Shown here: one piece after another, positions 48,387-57,799 of the stretch | Numbering within the stretch: the stretch's first letter is position 1 | Layout: each line of letters begins with the position of its first letter | From: Caldicellulosiruptor naganoensis | GTDB taxonomy: Bacteria > Bacillota > Thermoanaerobacteria > Caldicellulosiruptorales > Caldicellulosiruptoraceae | Direction of reading: 5' to 3' | Assembly: GCF_026914285.1 (NCBI RefSeq) | Contig: NZ_CP113864.1 | Span: 1,519,001 to 1,583,000 of the forward strand | Length of the DNA: 64,000 nucleotides | Translations under genes and position numbers: made by a program | Notes under the pieces: model-generated | Databases searched by the model: none | Told to the model about the DNA's origin: nothing | The model's input: the letters and a program-made list of their open reading frames with translations, nothing else

Positions 48387-48415
48387 AAGATATCACTTAA
48401 GTAGAAAATTGTCAA
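48387..48415 (-). promoter_or_regulatory. Promoter of hrcA-grpE-dnaK
   Basis: Minus strand TTGACA (48410-48415), 17-base spacer, TATCTT (48387-48392). CIRCE starts 12 bases downstream of the -10 box, so HrcA would cover the transcription start. Confidence 0.7.
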
Positions 48416-48443
48416 GTAGATTTTTTGACTTTCTTTGACCTTT

Positions 48444-49583
48444 TTAGATAAACTCTTGCCACACTATATTTGCAAGATCAATTCCTCTTTTTGTAAGTCT
48501 AAAATGCGAGTTTACCTCTACAAGCCCATACCTTTTTAGCTTTTCTATCTGAGCACTATATTTCCCAGTAAAAGCCACATTAAATCTTCTTTCAAACTCT
48601 AAAAGGTCAAAGCCTTCAATTTTTCTGAGGCCCAAAATGATATATTCTTTTTCTTTCTCTTGGTCATCTATAAATTGTTTCTTCTCCCATGCAAAACTTC
48701 CGCTCTTTATCCTGCTAATGTACTTTTCAAGATTACTAACGTTGAAATATCTATATCCTTCAAAAAAAGAATGAGCAGCACAACCAATACCAATATACTC
48801 TTCGTGGTTCCAGTATTTAAGATTATGCTTGCATTTAAAGTTTTTTTTAGCAAAGTTTGATATCTCATAGTGATATATACCAACATCGTTAAGCTTTTGG
48901 ACTGCAAGCCAGTACATACTTCGTTCTTCTTCCTCAGAAGGCAAACAATTCTTTAAAGATTCATATTCATTATAAAAATATGTGCCTTCTTCAATTTTCA
49001 AAGAATATACAGAGACATGAGGAGGGTCGAAACTAATTACTGCTTCCAAAGTCTTTGAAAAACTCTCCATATTCTGGTGTGGAAGTCCAATCATTAAATC
49101 AACATTGAAGTTTTCAAAGTATCTTACTATAAGCTCTAATATTTCCAGCACTCGTCTTGATGTGTGAATTCTTCCAAGCGCTTTTAACTCAATGTCATTT
49201 AAAGACTGAACGCCAATACTCAGTCTATTTATATTTGAGAACCTATAAATTTTGACCTTTTCTTCATCCAAACTCTCTGGATTTGCTTCAATTGTCGTTT
49301 CGCAACTGCTTTCAACCTCAAAATTAGAATATACAAATTCAAGTAAACTTCCTATATGTGCAGGATTTACTGCAGACGGAGTACCACCCCCAATGTAAAT
49401 TGTCTCTATTTCAATATCATAGTTTTCTTTATAAAAATTAAGTTCTCTTTTAAGAGAACTAAAATATTCAGCAACAACACTTTCTTCAATATTATCAAAA
49501 GACACAAAATCACAATACAAACATTTTTTCTTGCAAAAAGGAACGTGAATATAAAGCCCTATTTTTTTGCCCAATTTCTGCAC
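48444..49583 (-). CDS. hemW: Heme chaperone HemW / coproporphyrinogen oxidase-like radical SAM protein
   Basis: A 379-residue radical SAM protein: GLYIHVPFCKKKCLYCDF with the 4Fe-4S CxxxCxxC, IYIGGGTPSAV (near 64), RLSIGVQSLND (near 121), NVDLMIGLPHQN and EEYIGIGCAAHSF. The lack of the fourth HemN cysteine and the length place it with HemW, not the true oxidase. GTG start with AAAGGGAA just upstream. Located between lepA and hrcA, as commonly seen. Confidence 0.9.
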   Translation of the reverse strand: MQKLGKKIGLYIHVPFCKKKCLYCDFVSFDNIEESVVAEYFSSLKRELNFYKENYDIEIETIYIGGGTPSAVNPAHIGSLLEFVYSNFEVESSCETTIEANPESLDEEKVKIYRFSNINRLSIGVQSLNDIELKALGRIHTSRRVLEILELIVRYFENFNVDLMIGLPHQNMESFSKTLEAVISFDPPHVSVYSLKIEEGTYFYNEYESLKNCLPSEEEERSMYWLAVQKLNDVGIYHYEISNFAKKNFKCKHNLKYWNHEEYIGIGCAAHSFFEGYRYFNVSNLEKYISRIKSGSFAWEKKQFIDDQEKEKEYIILGLRKIEGFDLLEFERRFNVAFTGKYSAQIEKLKRYGLVEVNSHFRLTKRGIDLANIVWQEFI

Positions 49584-49589
49584 TTCCCT

Positions 49590-51398
49590 TTATTCTTCTA
49601 ACTTCAAAACTGCCATAAATGCCTCTTGTGGAATCTCAACCTCTCCAATCTGTTTCAACCTCTTTTTACCCTCTTTCTGCTTTTCTAAAAGTTTCTTTTT
49701 CCTTGTCACATCACCACCATAGCATTTAGCAAGCACATCTTTTCTCAGCGCTTTGACAGTTTCTCTTGCAATTACTTTGCTACCAATACATGCCTGAATA
49801 GGTATTTCAAATAGGTGCCTTGGAATCTCTTCTTTGAGCTTTTCAACAATCTTTCTTGCTTTCTGATAAGCCTTGTCCCTGTGCACAATGAACGAAAGTG
49901 CGTCCACTACCTCACCTTTAATCATTATATCAAGCTTTACTAAATTGGACTCTGCATATCCTATGAACTCATAGTCAAATGACGCATAACCTTTTGAGCG
50001 TGATTTTAGCGCATCAAAAAAGTCATAGACAATCTCCATAAGCGGCATTTCGTAGGTGAGTATAACACGGGTTGTTTCTATATAGGACATATCTTTAAAT
50101 ATTCCTCTTCTTTCCTGACAAAGTTCCATTATTGCTCCAACATACTCGTTTGGCACCATGATGGTTGCCTTTACCATTGGTTCTTCTATCTTGTCTATCT
50201 CATTTGGTGGCGGAAGTTTTGTAGGATTGTCTATATACAAAACCTCTCCATTTGTTTTTGTCACTCTATAAACAACAGATGGTGCTGTTGTGATGATATT
50301 CAAATCATACTCCCTTTCAAGCCTTTCCTGAACAATTTCCATGTGCAAAAGGCCTAAAAATCCACACCTAAAACCAAAACCAAGTGCCGCAGAGCTCTCT
50401 GGCTCAAAAAAGAGCGCTGCGTCATTTAGCTGAAGCTTTTCAAGTGCCTCTTTGAGTTCCTCATATTTTGTATCACCAGTTGGGTAGATTCCACAGAACA
50501 CCATCGGGTTTAGCTTTCTAAAACCAGGCAGTGGTTCATCAGCGGGATTATTTGCATCAGTGATAGTATCACCAACTCTTGTGTCTCTCACTGTTTTGAT
50601 TGATGCTGCAATGTATCCAACATCACCTGCCCTTAGCTCTTCACAAGGAATTAACATCCCAGGCTTGAAATATCCAACTTCTGTAACTGTAAACTGAGCA
50701 CCTGTTGACATCATCTTTATTGTCATGTTAGGCTTTACTACCCCATCAAACACTCTGACATATGCCAAAACACCTTTGTAGTTGTCATAAAGCGAGTCAA
50801 ATATTAAGGCTTTGAGCGGTTTTGTCTCGTCACCTTTTGGAGGTGGAATGTCTCTTACAATTCTTTCCAGAACCTCTTCAATATTAATTCCCTGCTTTGC
50901 AGAAATCAAAGGTGCATCGGATGCATCAAGCCCAATGACATCCTCTATCTCCTTTTTGACTTCTTCAGGTCTTGCACTTGGAAGGTCGATTTTATTTATA
51001 ACTGGTATTATTTCCAAGTTATGTTCAAGCGCAAGATAAACATTTGCAAGTGTTTGAGCTTCAATACCTTGAGTTGCATCCACAACCAAGATTGCGCCTT
51101 CGCAAGCAGCAAGGCTCCTTGAAACCTCATAGGTAAAGTCTACATGCCCCGGTGTATCAATTAGGTGAAATATATATTCTTTGCCATCTTTTGCCTTATA
51201 ATTTAACCTCACTGCCTGTGCTTTTATTGTAATACCCCTTTCTCTTTCTATCTCCATTGTGTCAAGTACCTGGTCTTGCATCTCACGTTCACTCAAAGCT
51301 CCTGTGAGCTCAATTATTCTATCAGCAAGAGTTGATTTTCCATGGTCAATATGAGCAATTATGCAGAAATTTCTAATTCTGTCCTGTCTTCTCTCCAC
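49590..51398 (-). CDS. lepA: Elongation factor 4 (LepA)
   Basis: Ribosome-associated GTPase of 602 residues. Motifs: [17 protein letters not shown] (G1), [12 protein letters not shown] (G3), VINKIDLP (G4), [11 protein letters not shown] (G5), plus the EF4-specific C-terminal domain with [20 protein letters not shown] and [23 protein letters not shown] start with GGGGG upstream. Next to hemW, a conserved order. Confidence 0.97.
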   Translation of the reverse strand: MERRQDRIRNFCIIAHIDHGKSTLADRIIELTGALSEREMQDQVLDTMEIERERGITIKAQAVRLNYKAKDGKEYIFHLIDTPGHVDFTYEVSRSLAACEGAILVVDATQGIEAQTLANVYLALEHNLEIIPVINKIDLPSARPEEVKKEIEDVIGLDASDAPLISAKQGINIEEVLERIVRDIPPPKGDETKPLKALIFDSLYDNYKGVLAYVRVFDGVVKPNMTIKMMSTGAQFTVTEVGYFKPGMLIPCEELRAGDVGYIAASIKTVRDTRVGDTITDANNPADEPLPGFRKLNPMVFCGIYPTGDTKYEELKEALEKLQLNDAALFFEPESSAALGFGFRCGFLGLLHMEIVQERLEREYDLNIITTAPSVVYRVTKTNGEVLYIDNPTKLPPPNEIDKIEEPMVKATIMVPNEYVGAIMELCQERRGIFKDMSYIETTRVILTYEMPLMEIVYDFFDALKSRSKGYASFDYEFIGYAESNLVKLDIMIKGEVVDALSFIVHRDKAYQKARKIVEKLKEEIPRHLFEIPIQACIGSKVIARETVKALRKDVLAKCYGGDVTRKKKLLEKQKEGKKRLKQIGEVEIPQEAFMAVLKLEE

Positions 51399-51425
51399 TT
51401 CAAGTAATCCCCCTACAAAATCAAA

Positions 51426-52667
51426 TTATTGCAACTTCTGAAGTTGATTTTTCACATCCTCTAATAGTTTTTTTGCATATCGAATATAAGACTGTCTTAC
51501 ATCAGTCCTGTTTAGAATATCTTTTGCTTTTAGAAGCATGAAATCATAGTAATTGCCATTTGTTCTTGTCTTTCTGAAGATATATATAGGCTCTACCAAA
51601 ATCTTTTTTGTAAGTTTGTCATCCCTTTTGGTAAGCTCAAGTCTCACAGTCAAGCCAAACCTATTGTATGGGAAAATAACTGTCTGGTCACAAAGGAAAT
51701 TTCCCAAGGAATAAAACACTATACCATCTCTTTTACCAGAAGTTCCATCATCAACCTGTATCTTTTCGAAGGGCTGAATTGTATGTGTATGTGTTCCAAT
51801 TACAATGTCAGCTCCGTATTTTATGAGCTCTCTTGCAAACTCCTTTTGCTCTGAAGTTGTGCTTATTGAATTTTCATATCCCCAATTTGCATATGCTATT
51901 ATAATGTCACAGTTTCGACCTTTCAAGTACTCAAGCTCATTTTTAATAATGTCTTTGTCCAAAACATTTACATACTCTTTATATGATGAACCGTCTTCAA
52001 GATAGACTCTTGAAAGCTCTTTTGTAAATGCGGCAACACCAATTCTAATATTGTTTATATCAAACACCTTCGATGCTTGCTCACCCGAAGAAAGTTTTAC
52101 CCCTACCGAACTAATTCCTACATCTTTCAGATTTTTGATTGTATCTTCTAAGCCTTGCTTTTTACCATCAAAAATATGCGAAGAAGAAAGTACTGCCACC
52201 TTAAAACCAGCAGATTTCAGCAAATTTAAAACTTCTTTTGGCGCATTGTATCTGCCATATGTTGAAACAGGCATACTCTCTGTTAAACTGCTATCAAACT
52301 TGAAAATACTCAAATCTGCATAGGTTATGTCTTTAACATTTTCCATAATATTCCCGAATGAATATGACTGTGTTTGTCTATCGTAATATGACTTTAAAAG
52401 ATATCCATTGAAGAACACGTCGCCAACAAGCGAAATTGTTGCTTTATACTCCTTTGGTTTGTTTTGTAGCTGAATAGAAGGTTCTTTTTTTGGTTCAGGT
52501 TTTTTTACCGAAGGCACAAACGTTTCCTCACTTTTTGGAGTATTATAAACCTCTTGTGAAACTGGGATATAGTTTTTCACATACATATTCTCATAGTAAA
52601 ATATTGCATTTATTCCAATTAGAAGTATTATAATGAACGATCCCAGCACATACAAAACCTTTTTCAT
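51426..52667 (-). CDS. CapA-like (poly-gamma-glutamate type) metallophosphatase-fold protein
   Basis: A 413-residue protein with an N-terminal membrane anchor (about 5-25), a short Lys/Pro linker, and a CapA fold facing outward. ISLVGDVFFNGYL, YGADIVIGTHTHTIQPFEKI and VFYSLGNFLCDQT are clear CapA motifs. However the usual NLE(G/S) reads IFKFDSSL, and the usual NNHxxD reads SSSHIFD, so metal ligands may be missing. Its ATG overlaps the upstream pseudouridine synthase stop (ATGA). Enzymatic activity is doubtful. Confidence 0.75.
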   Translation of the reverse strand: MKKVLYVLGSFIIILLIGINAIFYYENMYVKNYIPVSQEVYNTPKSEETFVPSVKKPEPKKEPSIQLQNKPKEYKATISLVGDVFFNGYLLKSYYDRQTQSYSFGNIMENVKDITYADLSIFKFDSSLTESMPVSTYGRYNAPKEVLNLLKSAGFKVAVLSSSHIFDGKKQGLEDTIKNLKDVGISSVGVKLSSGEQASKVFDINNIRIGVAAFTKELSRVYLEDGSSYKEYVNVLDKDIIKNELEYLKGRNCDIIIAYANWGYENSISTTSEQKEFARELIKYGADIVIGTHTHTIQPFEKIQVDDGTSGKRDGIVFYSLGNFLCDQTVIFPYNRFGLTVRLELTKRDDKLTKKILVEPIYIFRKTRTNGNYYDFMLLKAKDILNRTDVRQSYIRYAKKLLEDVKNQLQKLQ

Positions 52668-53599
52668 AACTCAAGCCCTCTTTCTTTATAAACGCTTATT
52701 GTGCTAAGGCTTTCAATTTGAATAGGAAATTCAACAATGTCCTTGACAATCCTTTTACCATCTAAATATCTCAAAATTCCTTTTTTGCCTATGTCAAATT
52801 TAAGATAATACGCGCAAAGACACTGAATACTTGCGTTGTACTTTTTATTTAGCTCCCAATTGCCGTATTTGTTATCACCCAAGATACAAAGTCCGACATG
52901 AGCAAGCTGCGCTCTGATTTGATGGGTTTTCCCTGTTTCTATCTCAACATCAACAAGTAACAAATCGTCCTTGCCTCGTATTATCTTGTATTTGGTTATA
53001 ATCTCTGAATACCCATCAGAGGGCGAATCTGAGATGTAAACCTTACTCTTTTTTGAGTCCTTTTTAAGATAGTGAACAAGCACACCACTTTTTGGTAAAT
53101 CCGCCCTCTTTGTTATGCATAAGTATTTCTTTTTTATAGCCCTTCTACTCATATATTTTAACATCTCGTTTAAAACTTGTCTATTTTTTGCAATAATCAT
53201 AAGCCCCGAGGTATTTCTGTCAAGTCTATGACAAAGCGATGGCAACTCATCACCAGAATAATTGTCTTTAATCCAGTTCACAACAGAGTATTCGTTGTTC
53301 GAATCAGGATGGGAAGGAATACCATATGGTTTGTCAATGACAATTATATTGTCATCTTCATATACTTTTGTTATCTCAACCTTCCTTTGCTCTAAAAACT
53401 TTTCCTCTATGTCAAAGCTAATTAAATCTCCAAACTGAAGAACCTGTCCCTTTTTGGCAGTCTCTAAGTTAACTTTTATGAGTCCTTTTCTCAGAAGCTT
53501 AAATATGACACTCATTGGAATTGTAGGATATTTCTTTTTTATGGCTTTTTCAACTTTCATACCCGCAAAGTCTTTTCCTACTGATATCTCTATTGTCAT
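52664..53599 (-). CDS. RluA-family pseudouridine synthase
   Basis: A 311-residue enzyme with an N-terminal S4-like domain (KKYPTIPMSVIFKLLRKGLI), then IIVIDKPYGIPSHPD, catalytic CHRLDRNTSGLMIIAKN (Asp near 124), and VEIETGKTHQIRAQLAHVGLCILGDNKYG. Closest to RluC/RluD, which modify 23S rRNA; the exact uridine is not assigned. Coupled to the CapA-like gene by a 4-base overlap. Confidence 0.88.
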   Translation of the reverse strand: MTIEISVGKDFAGMKVEKAIKKKYPTIPMSVIFKLLRKGLIKVNLETAKKGQVLQFGDLISFDIEEKFLEQRKVEITKVYEDDNIIVIDKPYGIPSHPDSNNEYSVVNWIKDNYSGDELPSLCHRLDRNTSGLMIIAKNRQVLNEMLKYMSRRAIKKKYLCITKRADLPKSGVLVHYLKKDSKKSKVYISDSPSDGYSEIITKYKIIRGKDDLLLVDVEIETGKTHQIRAQLAHVGLCILGDNKYGNWELNKKYNASIQCLCAYYLKFDIGKKGILRYLDGKRIVKDIVEFPIQIESLSTISVYKERGLEL

Positions 53600-53677
53600 C
53601 TTCCCATACCTCGCTTTTTAACATGTTGAATAATATTATCATATAATAAAATTGACCATATTGAAATTGAAAAAAAC

Positions 53678-54802
53678 ATGAAAATTGGCATTGACGGTAG
53701 AGCAGCTAAATGGTATAGAGGCTCTGGCATTGGAACATACACTTATCAACTTTTAAATTATATCAAAAAACTTGACAAACAAAATGAATATCTTATCATA
53801 TGGCCTGATAAGTCTGAAATAGAGTTTGTCTCAGCAGAAAATATTAACATAAATCTTCTGCCTCAACAACAGGATAAATTCTGGGAAGAAATAATGATAA
53901 AGGAGATAATAATTCAAAATGCCATTGACATCTATCATGTTCCTCAAAACGGTATAGGTCTTCCTCTTTCTAAAAAATGCAGTTACATTATAACCCTTCA
54001 CGATATAATCCCATTTATGCTACCAGAAACAGTAGTTCCAGGATATTTAAAGATTTTTATTGAATAAATACCAAAAATATTAAAAATTGTTGACAGCGTG
54101 ATAACCGTTTCTGAATTTTCTAAAAAAGATATATGCGAATTCTTTGACTACAACCCATCAAAAGTATTTGTAACACACTTAGCACCAGAGGATATTTATA
54201 GACCACTTGACAAACAAGAAGTTGAGACTATACTCAAACAAAAATTTGGTATTGTCTTTCCTTACATCTTATATGTAGGAGGTTTCTCTCCTCGCAAAAA
54301 TCTTACAAGACTAATTAAAGCTTACAACATGATAAAACGAAAAATTGATAATATTCATCTTGTTATACCTGGGAAATTTAGTAGAAGTTTTGAGGAAGTA
54401 AAAAACTTGGTGATTGATCTTGGCCTATGTGAATGTGTTCATTTCATCTCATATGTTGATGTAGAACTTATGCCATATTTATACAATGGCGCCATTTTAT
54501 TTGTATATCCATCCCTATATGAGGGATTTGGCCTTCCACCACTTGAAGCAATGGCCTGCAAAGTTCCTACAATTGCCAGCAACACAACTTCTTTGCCAGA
54601 GGTATTAAAAGATGCAGCAGTGTTTGTAAATCCTTATTCTGCAGAGGATATTGGTGAAAAGATTTTATTTATACTTCATAATGAGACATTTAGAAAAGAG
54701 CTTTCTGAAAAGGGGTATAAGTTGGCTAAGAACTACAGCTGGGAGAAGACCATAAGTTCTACTTTAGCCATCTATCAGCAAATTTTTGCCTTGAAATCTT
54801 AG
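53678..54802 (+). pseudogene. Group 1 glycosyltransferase (GT4-like) with an in-frame stop
   Basis: A single frame of about 375 codons encodes a GT-B glycosyltransferase: KIGIDGRAAKWYRGSGIGTYT at the start, ITLHDIIPFMLPE near 105, ITVSEFSKKDI, LYVGGFSPRKNLTRLIKAY, and [19 protein letters not shown] with the EX7E motif. TAA at 54065-54067 interrupts it after YLKIFIE; the next codons continue the domain without frame change. Probably GAA changed to TAA. The two halves (129 and 234 residues) are unlikely to work separately. Confidence 0.82.
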
Positions 54803-54819
54803 AGAAGATAGAATATAAT
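54791..54819 (+). promoter_or_regulatory. Promoter of tRNA-Pro
   Basis: TTGAAA (54791-54796), 17-base spacer, perfect TATAAT (54814-54819), 29 bases before the tRNA. The -35 box overlaps the last codons of the broken glycosyltransferase. Confidence 0.75.
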
Positions 54820-54848
54820 GTATTTATAGCAAAGAAAATAATAAAGGT

Positions 54849-54927
54849 CGGGGCGTAGCTCAGTTTGGTTAGAGCGCTAGCTTGGGGTGCTAGAGGTTCG
54901 CTGGTTCAAGTCCAGTCGCCCCGACCA
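54849..54927 (+). tRNA. tRNA-Pro (GGG anticodon)
   Basis: Acceptor CGGGGCG/CGCCCCG, D arm GCTC/GAGC, anticodon stem CTAGC/GCTAG with loop TTGGGGT (anticodon GGG), T arm GCTGG-TTCAAGT-CCAGT, discriminator A and encoded CCA. Intact within an otherwise decaying region. Confidence 0.95.
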
Positions 54928-54947
54928 TTTTTATATTTTGCATATTT

Positions 54948-56103
54948 TCAAAGCTCTAATTTTAAGAGCATTTTGAATATGTCAAATATATTTTTTTTTT
55001 CAACTTCTTGATCAGCAATTAAATTATAAACAGCAATGGTTTTACCATCTTTTGTAAATTCTACTTTTCCTACTGCCTGTCTATGTTTTACAGGTGCTGA
55101 TAATTCTTTTGGTAAAGTAAGTTTAGGAACAATAGAATTTTCTTCACCTTTTTTTTACAATAAGTTTTACATCCTTTTCTAAAACTGCATTTACCTCTTT
55201 TTTGAGCCCGTTTCTTACTTTTATCTTGCCAAAACCAAAACCTTTTGAATATGTGGCATACATTGCAAAGTTTGCGAATCCCCAGTCAAGAAGTTTTGTA
55301 GATTCATTAAAACGTGTCTTACTATCTGGTGCACCCATTATCACTGCAATAAGCTCAAGTGCATTTCGCTGAGCTGATGCTGAAATACAGAATTTTGCTT
55401 TGTCAGTTGAACCTGTCTTGACACCTGTACAGCCTCTATAAAACTTTACAAGCTTGTTTGTGTTTGTAAGACCAAACTTTCCACCTCTTAGAGTACCAAC
55501 CCAGGTTGTGAGATACTTTCTAATAAGCTGGTGTTTTAAAAGTTCCCTTGACATAATAGCAACGTCATAAGCAGAGGTATAATGTTCTTCTGCGTCAAGT
55601 CCATAAGGGTTTACAAAGTTTGTATCAAACATTCCAAGTTATTTTGCCTTTTTGTTCATCATATAAACAAACTCTTGAACACTTCCTGCAATATGTTCAG
55701 CTAAAGCAACACATGCACCATTCGCAGAGGCAATTGCGATGGATTTTATTAATAGATCTTCCACTGTCATCTCTTCATTTTCTTTAAGGTATATTTGGGA
55801 GCCACCAAGGCTTGCAGCATTTTGGCTTGCTACTACCTTGTCTGAAAGTTTAATTCTGCCTTTTTCAATTGCTTCACATATCAAAATCAGTGTCATTATC
55901 TTTGTAATAGAAGCCGGGGGAAGTCTTTCATGTGGGTTTTTCTCAAAAAGTACCCTACCTGTGTCAAAGTCAACAAGTATTGCAAATTTCGCTGAAAGTT
56001 CAAGAGCATTTGAACTCTCATTTTGTGGTTGACAAAAGGCCTTAGTAAAAGGCAGTCCAAACAAGAATATGCACAAAAGCAATAAAGCCAAAGATCTTTT
56101 CAC
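54948..56103 (-). pseudogene. D-alanyl-D-alanine carboxypeptidase (DacF-like), stop plus frameshift
   Basis: A penicillin-binding protein 5/6-type carboxypeptidase trimming peptidoglycan stem peptides. The GTG at 56103 starts a signal peptide, then SITK (SxxK nucleophile) and SAN motifs. TAA at 55636-55638 follows MNKKAK; the same frame resumes LGMFDTNFVNPYGL and reaches GCTGVKTGSTDKA (KTG). One extra A in an A8 run near 55148-55155 then shifts the frame; the shifted frame continues as GEENSIVPKLTLPKELSAPV to TGA 54948-54950. Two lesions, non-functional. Confidence 0.85.
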
Positions 56104-56251
56104 GCTCTTTCACTCCACTTCCTTTGATTTTCTTATAATTAAATTATCTGCACAAGCTCGGTTTGTTATTCACAATGCATATTCTCAAAAATCAAGAGAC
56201 ATACTATTTTTAAAAACTATTAAATTTTTGAAACTACATGAGGTGAAGTAA

Positions 56252-56932
56252 ATGAAATATATAAAGGCTTTATTCGCATATGTTCTTTTAGTTGCTACCC
56301 TTTATACACTTACCCACTACGAACAGATAAAATTCAGATATGTAGTAAATCCTGTTGTCTTATTTTACTACGGTTCAACTGGAAGTGAGGTTATAGAAAT
56401 TCAAAGAAGGCTCAAACAATGGGGATATTATGATTGACCAATTGATGGAATATACGGGTACAAAACTTATATGGCTGTGAGATACTTTCAGGCCAAAAAC
56501 GGCCTAAAAGTTGATGGAATTGCAGGAAGTGAGACCTTAAGAGCACTTGGAATTGTAACAACAACCACACGTTCATCTTACAATTCTAATTTAAATCTTC
56601 TTGCACACTTGATCAGCGCAGAGGCGCGAGGTGAGCCATATGTTGGACAGGTTGCAGTTGGAGTTGTTGTACTGAATAGAGTAAGACATCCCAGTTTCCC
56701 AAACTCCATTGCAGGTGTCATATACCAGCCTGGAGCATTTGAGTCTGTTTCAAATGGACAGATTAATTTACCTCCAACAACCTCAGCTATAAACGCAGCA
56801 CGTGATGCTCTAAATGGCTGGGATCTAACAGGTGGAGCTCTTTACTTTTTCAATCCAGCAAAGACAACAAACAAATGAATGTGGAGCAGACCGATTGTCG
56901 CTGTCATATGCAACCATGTATTTACAAAGTAA
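56252..56932 (+). pseudogene. Spore cortex-lytic enzyme SleB-like hydrolase, two in-frame stops
   Basis: One frame of about 227 codons: N-terminal membrane/signal helix, peptidoglycan-binding repeat (GSTGSEVIEIQRRLKQWGYY, then PIDGIYGYKTYMAVRYFQ, KNGLKVDGIAGSETL) and a SleB-type Hydrolase_2 domain (LLAHLISAEARGEPYVGQVA, VLNRVRHPSFPNSIAGVIYQ, GALYFFNPAKT). TGA at 56435-56437 (probably GGA) and TGA at 56876-56878 (probably TGG) break it; the frame goes on as MWSRPIVAVICNHVF to TAA 56930-56932. GAGGTG still precedes the ATG. Confidence 0.85.
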
Positions 56933-56939
56933 GGTGAAA

Positions 56940-57254
56940 ATGTCAAAAATGGGCCTTCCGTTTAAGCTTTATCCCTCAGCACCAATCTCGGGCGATAAGT
57001 TAATGGTAATTTATAACAAGGGTATTCTATTAGACGGTCTCAATAAAGATATTTATCTTCGGTTTGGATTTGGAAAAGTTGACTTAGTAGAAATAGTTTA
57101 TGAATGCAAGATGATCAAAAAGAACTCAGAATATATTATGGTAATTCCAACATTGATAAATGGATTTTAATACTTAGCATTTAAAGACAGCTTTGGAAAT
57201 ACCGATGACAACAACGGCAGTTTCTATAGGATCCTTATAAAATCAAAGGAATGA
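56940..57254 (+). pseudogene. CBM25-like carbohydrate-binding domain protein with in-frame stop
   Basis: ATG 56940 (AAGGTG upstream) opens a frame of about 104 codons: SAPISGDKLMVIYNKGIL, IYLRFGFGKVDLV, then TAA at 57168-57170, continuing YLAFKDSFGNTDDNNGSFYR to TGA 57252-57254. The YxxxGFG and FKDS(...)DNN(N)G pattern resembles single-domain CBM25-type starch-binding proteins of thermophilic clostridia. The final strands carrying the ligand site are lost after the stop. The family call is tentative. Confidence 0.6.
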
Positions 57255-57278
57255 GAGAAAATTCTCTCATTCCTTTTT
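57248..57278. terminator. Bidirectional terminator between CBM25-like remnant and fur
   Basis: Perfect 10-bp stem GGAATGAGAG/CTCTCATTCC, 6-base loop, plus-strand tail TTTTT. The stop codons of both convergent genes (57252-57254 plus; 57267-57269 minus) lie inside the stem. Confidence 0.85.
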
Positions 57279-57710
57279 GCACTCTTTGCAAATACCATAG
57301 AATTTTACCATATGATTTATCACTTTAAACCCATTTTTCTTTTCAATCTGTTCTTCCAAAGCCTCCAAAAGGTCGTCTTCTGCCTCTTCTACTTTGCCAC
57401 ATTTTACGCAAATCAGATGGTGATGATTGTGTGACTCTTCACTATTTGAAAGTTCAAATCTTGAACACCCATCGTCAAGATCAATCTTATTGAGTACCTT
57501 CAAATCACTTAAAAGCATTATTGTCCTATAAACTGTTGCAAGTCCTATCTCTGGCATCTTCTGTTTGACTATTTTGTAAATCTCTTCTATACTCAGATGT
57601 TTATCTTGATTATCTAAGATAGAATCAAGAATTATTCTTCTTTGTGTAGTCAACTTATATCCTTTTTGTTTTAGCTGTTCTTTTATCTCTTCTAACTGAT
57701 TTCTATTCAT
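57267..57710 (-). CDS. Fur-family metal-dependent repressor
   Basis: About 147 residues: winged helix (TTQRRIILDSILDN, IGLATVYRTIMLLSDLKVL), regulatory metal site in SHNHHHLICVKCGKVEE, and a structural zinc site from CVKC and C-terminal CKEC. ATG 57710 has GGGGAG 5 bases upstream; the longer frame adds seven unlike residues. The feoA-feoB neighbourhood and a Fur box upstream of feoA favour iron-sensing Fur over Zur or PerR, by context only. Confidence 0.88.
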   Translation of the reverse strand: MNRNQLEEIKEQLKQKGYKLTTQRRIILDSILDNQDKHLSIEEIYKIVKQKMPEIGLATVYRTIMLLSDLKVLNKIDLDDGCSRFELSNSEESHNHHHLICVKCGKVEEAEDDLLEALEEQIEKKNGFKVINHMVKFYGICKECKKE

Positions 57711-57766
57711 AGACGCTCCCCAACTCCATTTAGGCAAGTTGTTAACGTGTGTATTTTATGATATAC

Positions 57767-57796
57767 ATTTTATTCCTAAGTCAACTCATATGTCAA
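57767..57796 (-). promoter_or_regulatory. Probable fur promoter
   Basis: Minus strand TTGACA (57791-57796), 18-base spacer, TAAAAT (57767-57772), between the Cys-rich gene and fur. Confidence 0.55.
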
Positions 57797-57799
57797 TAT

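Noticed and set aside
56435-56878. TGA codons in the SleB-like gene as selenocysteine or stop reassignment
   Set aside because: The two TGA codons sit at family Gly and Trp positions, neighbouring broken genes use TAA, and ordinary genes here do not read through TGA.
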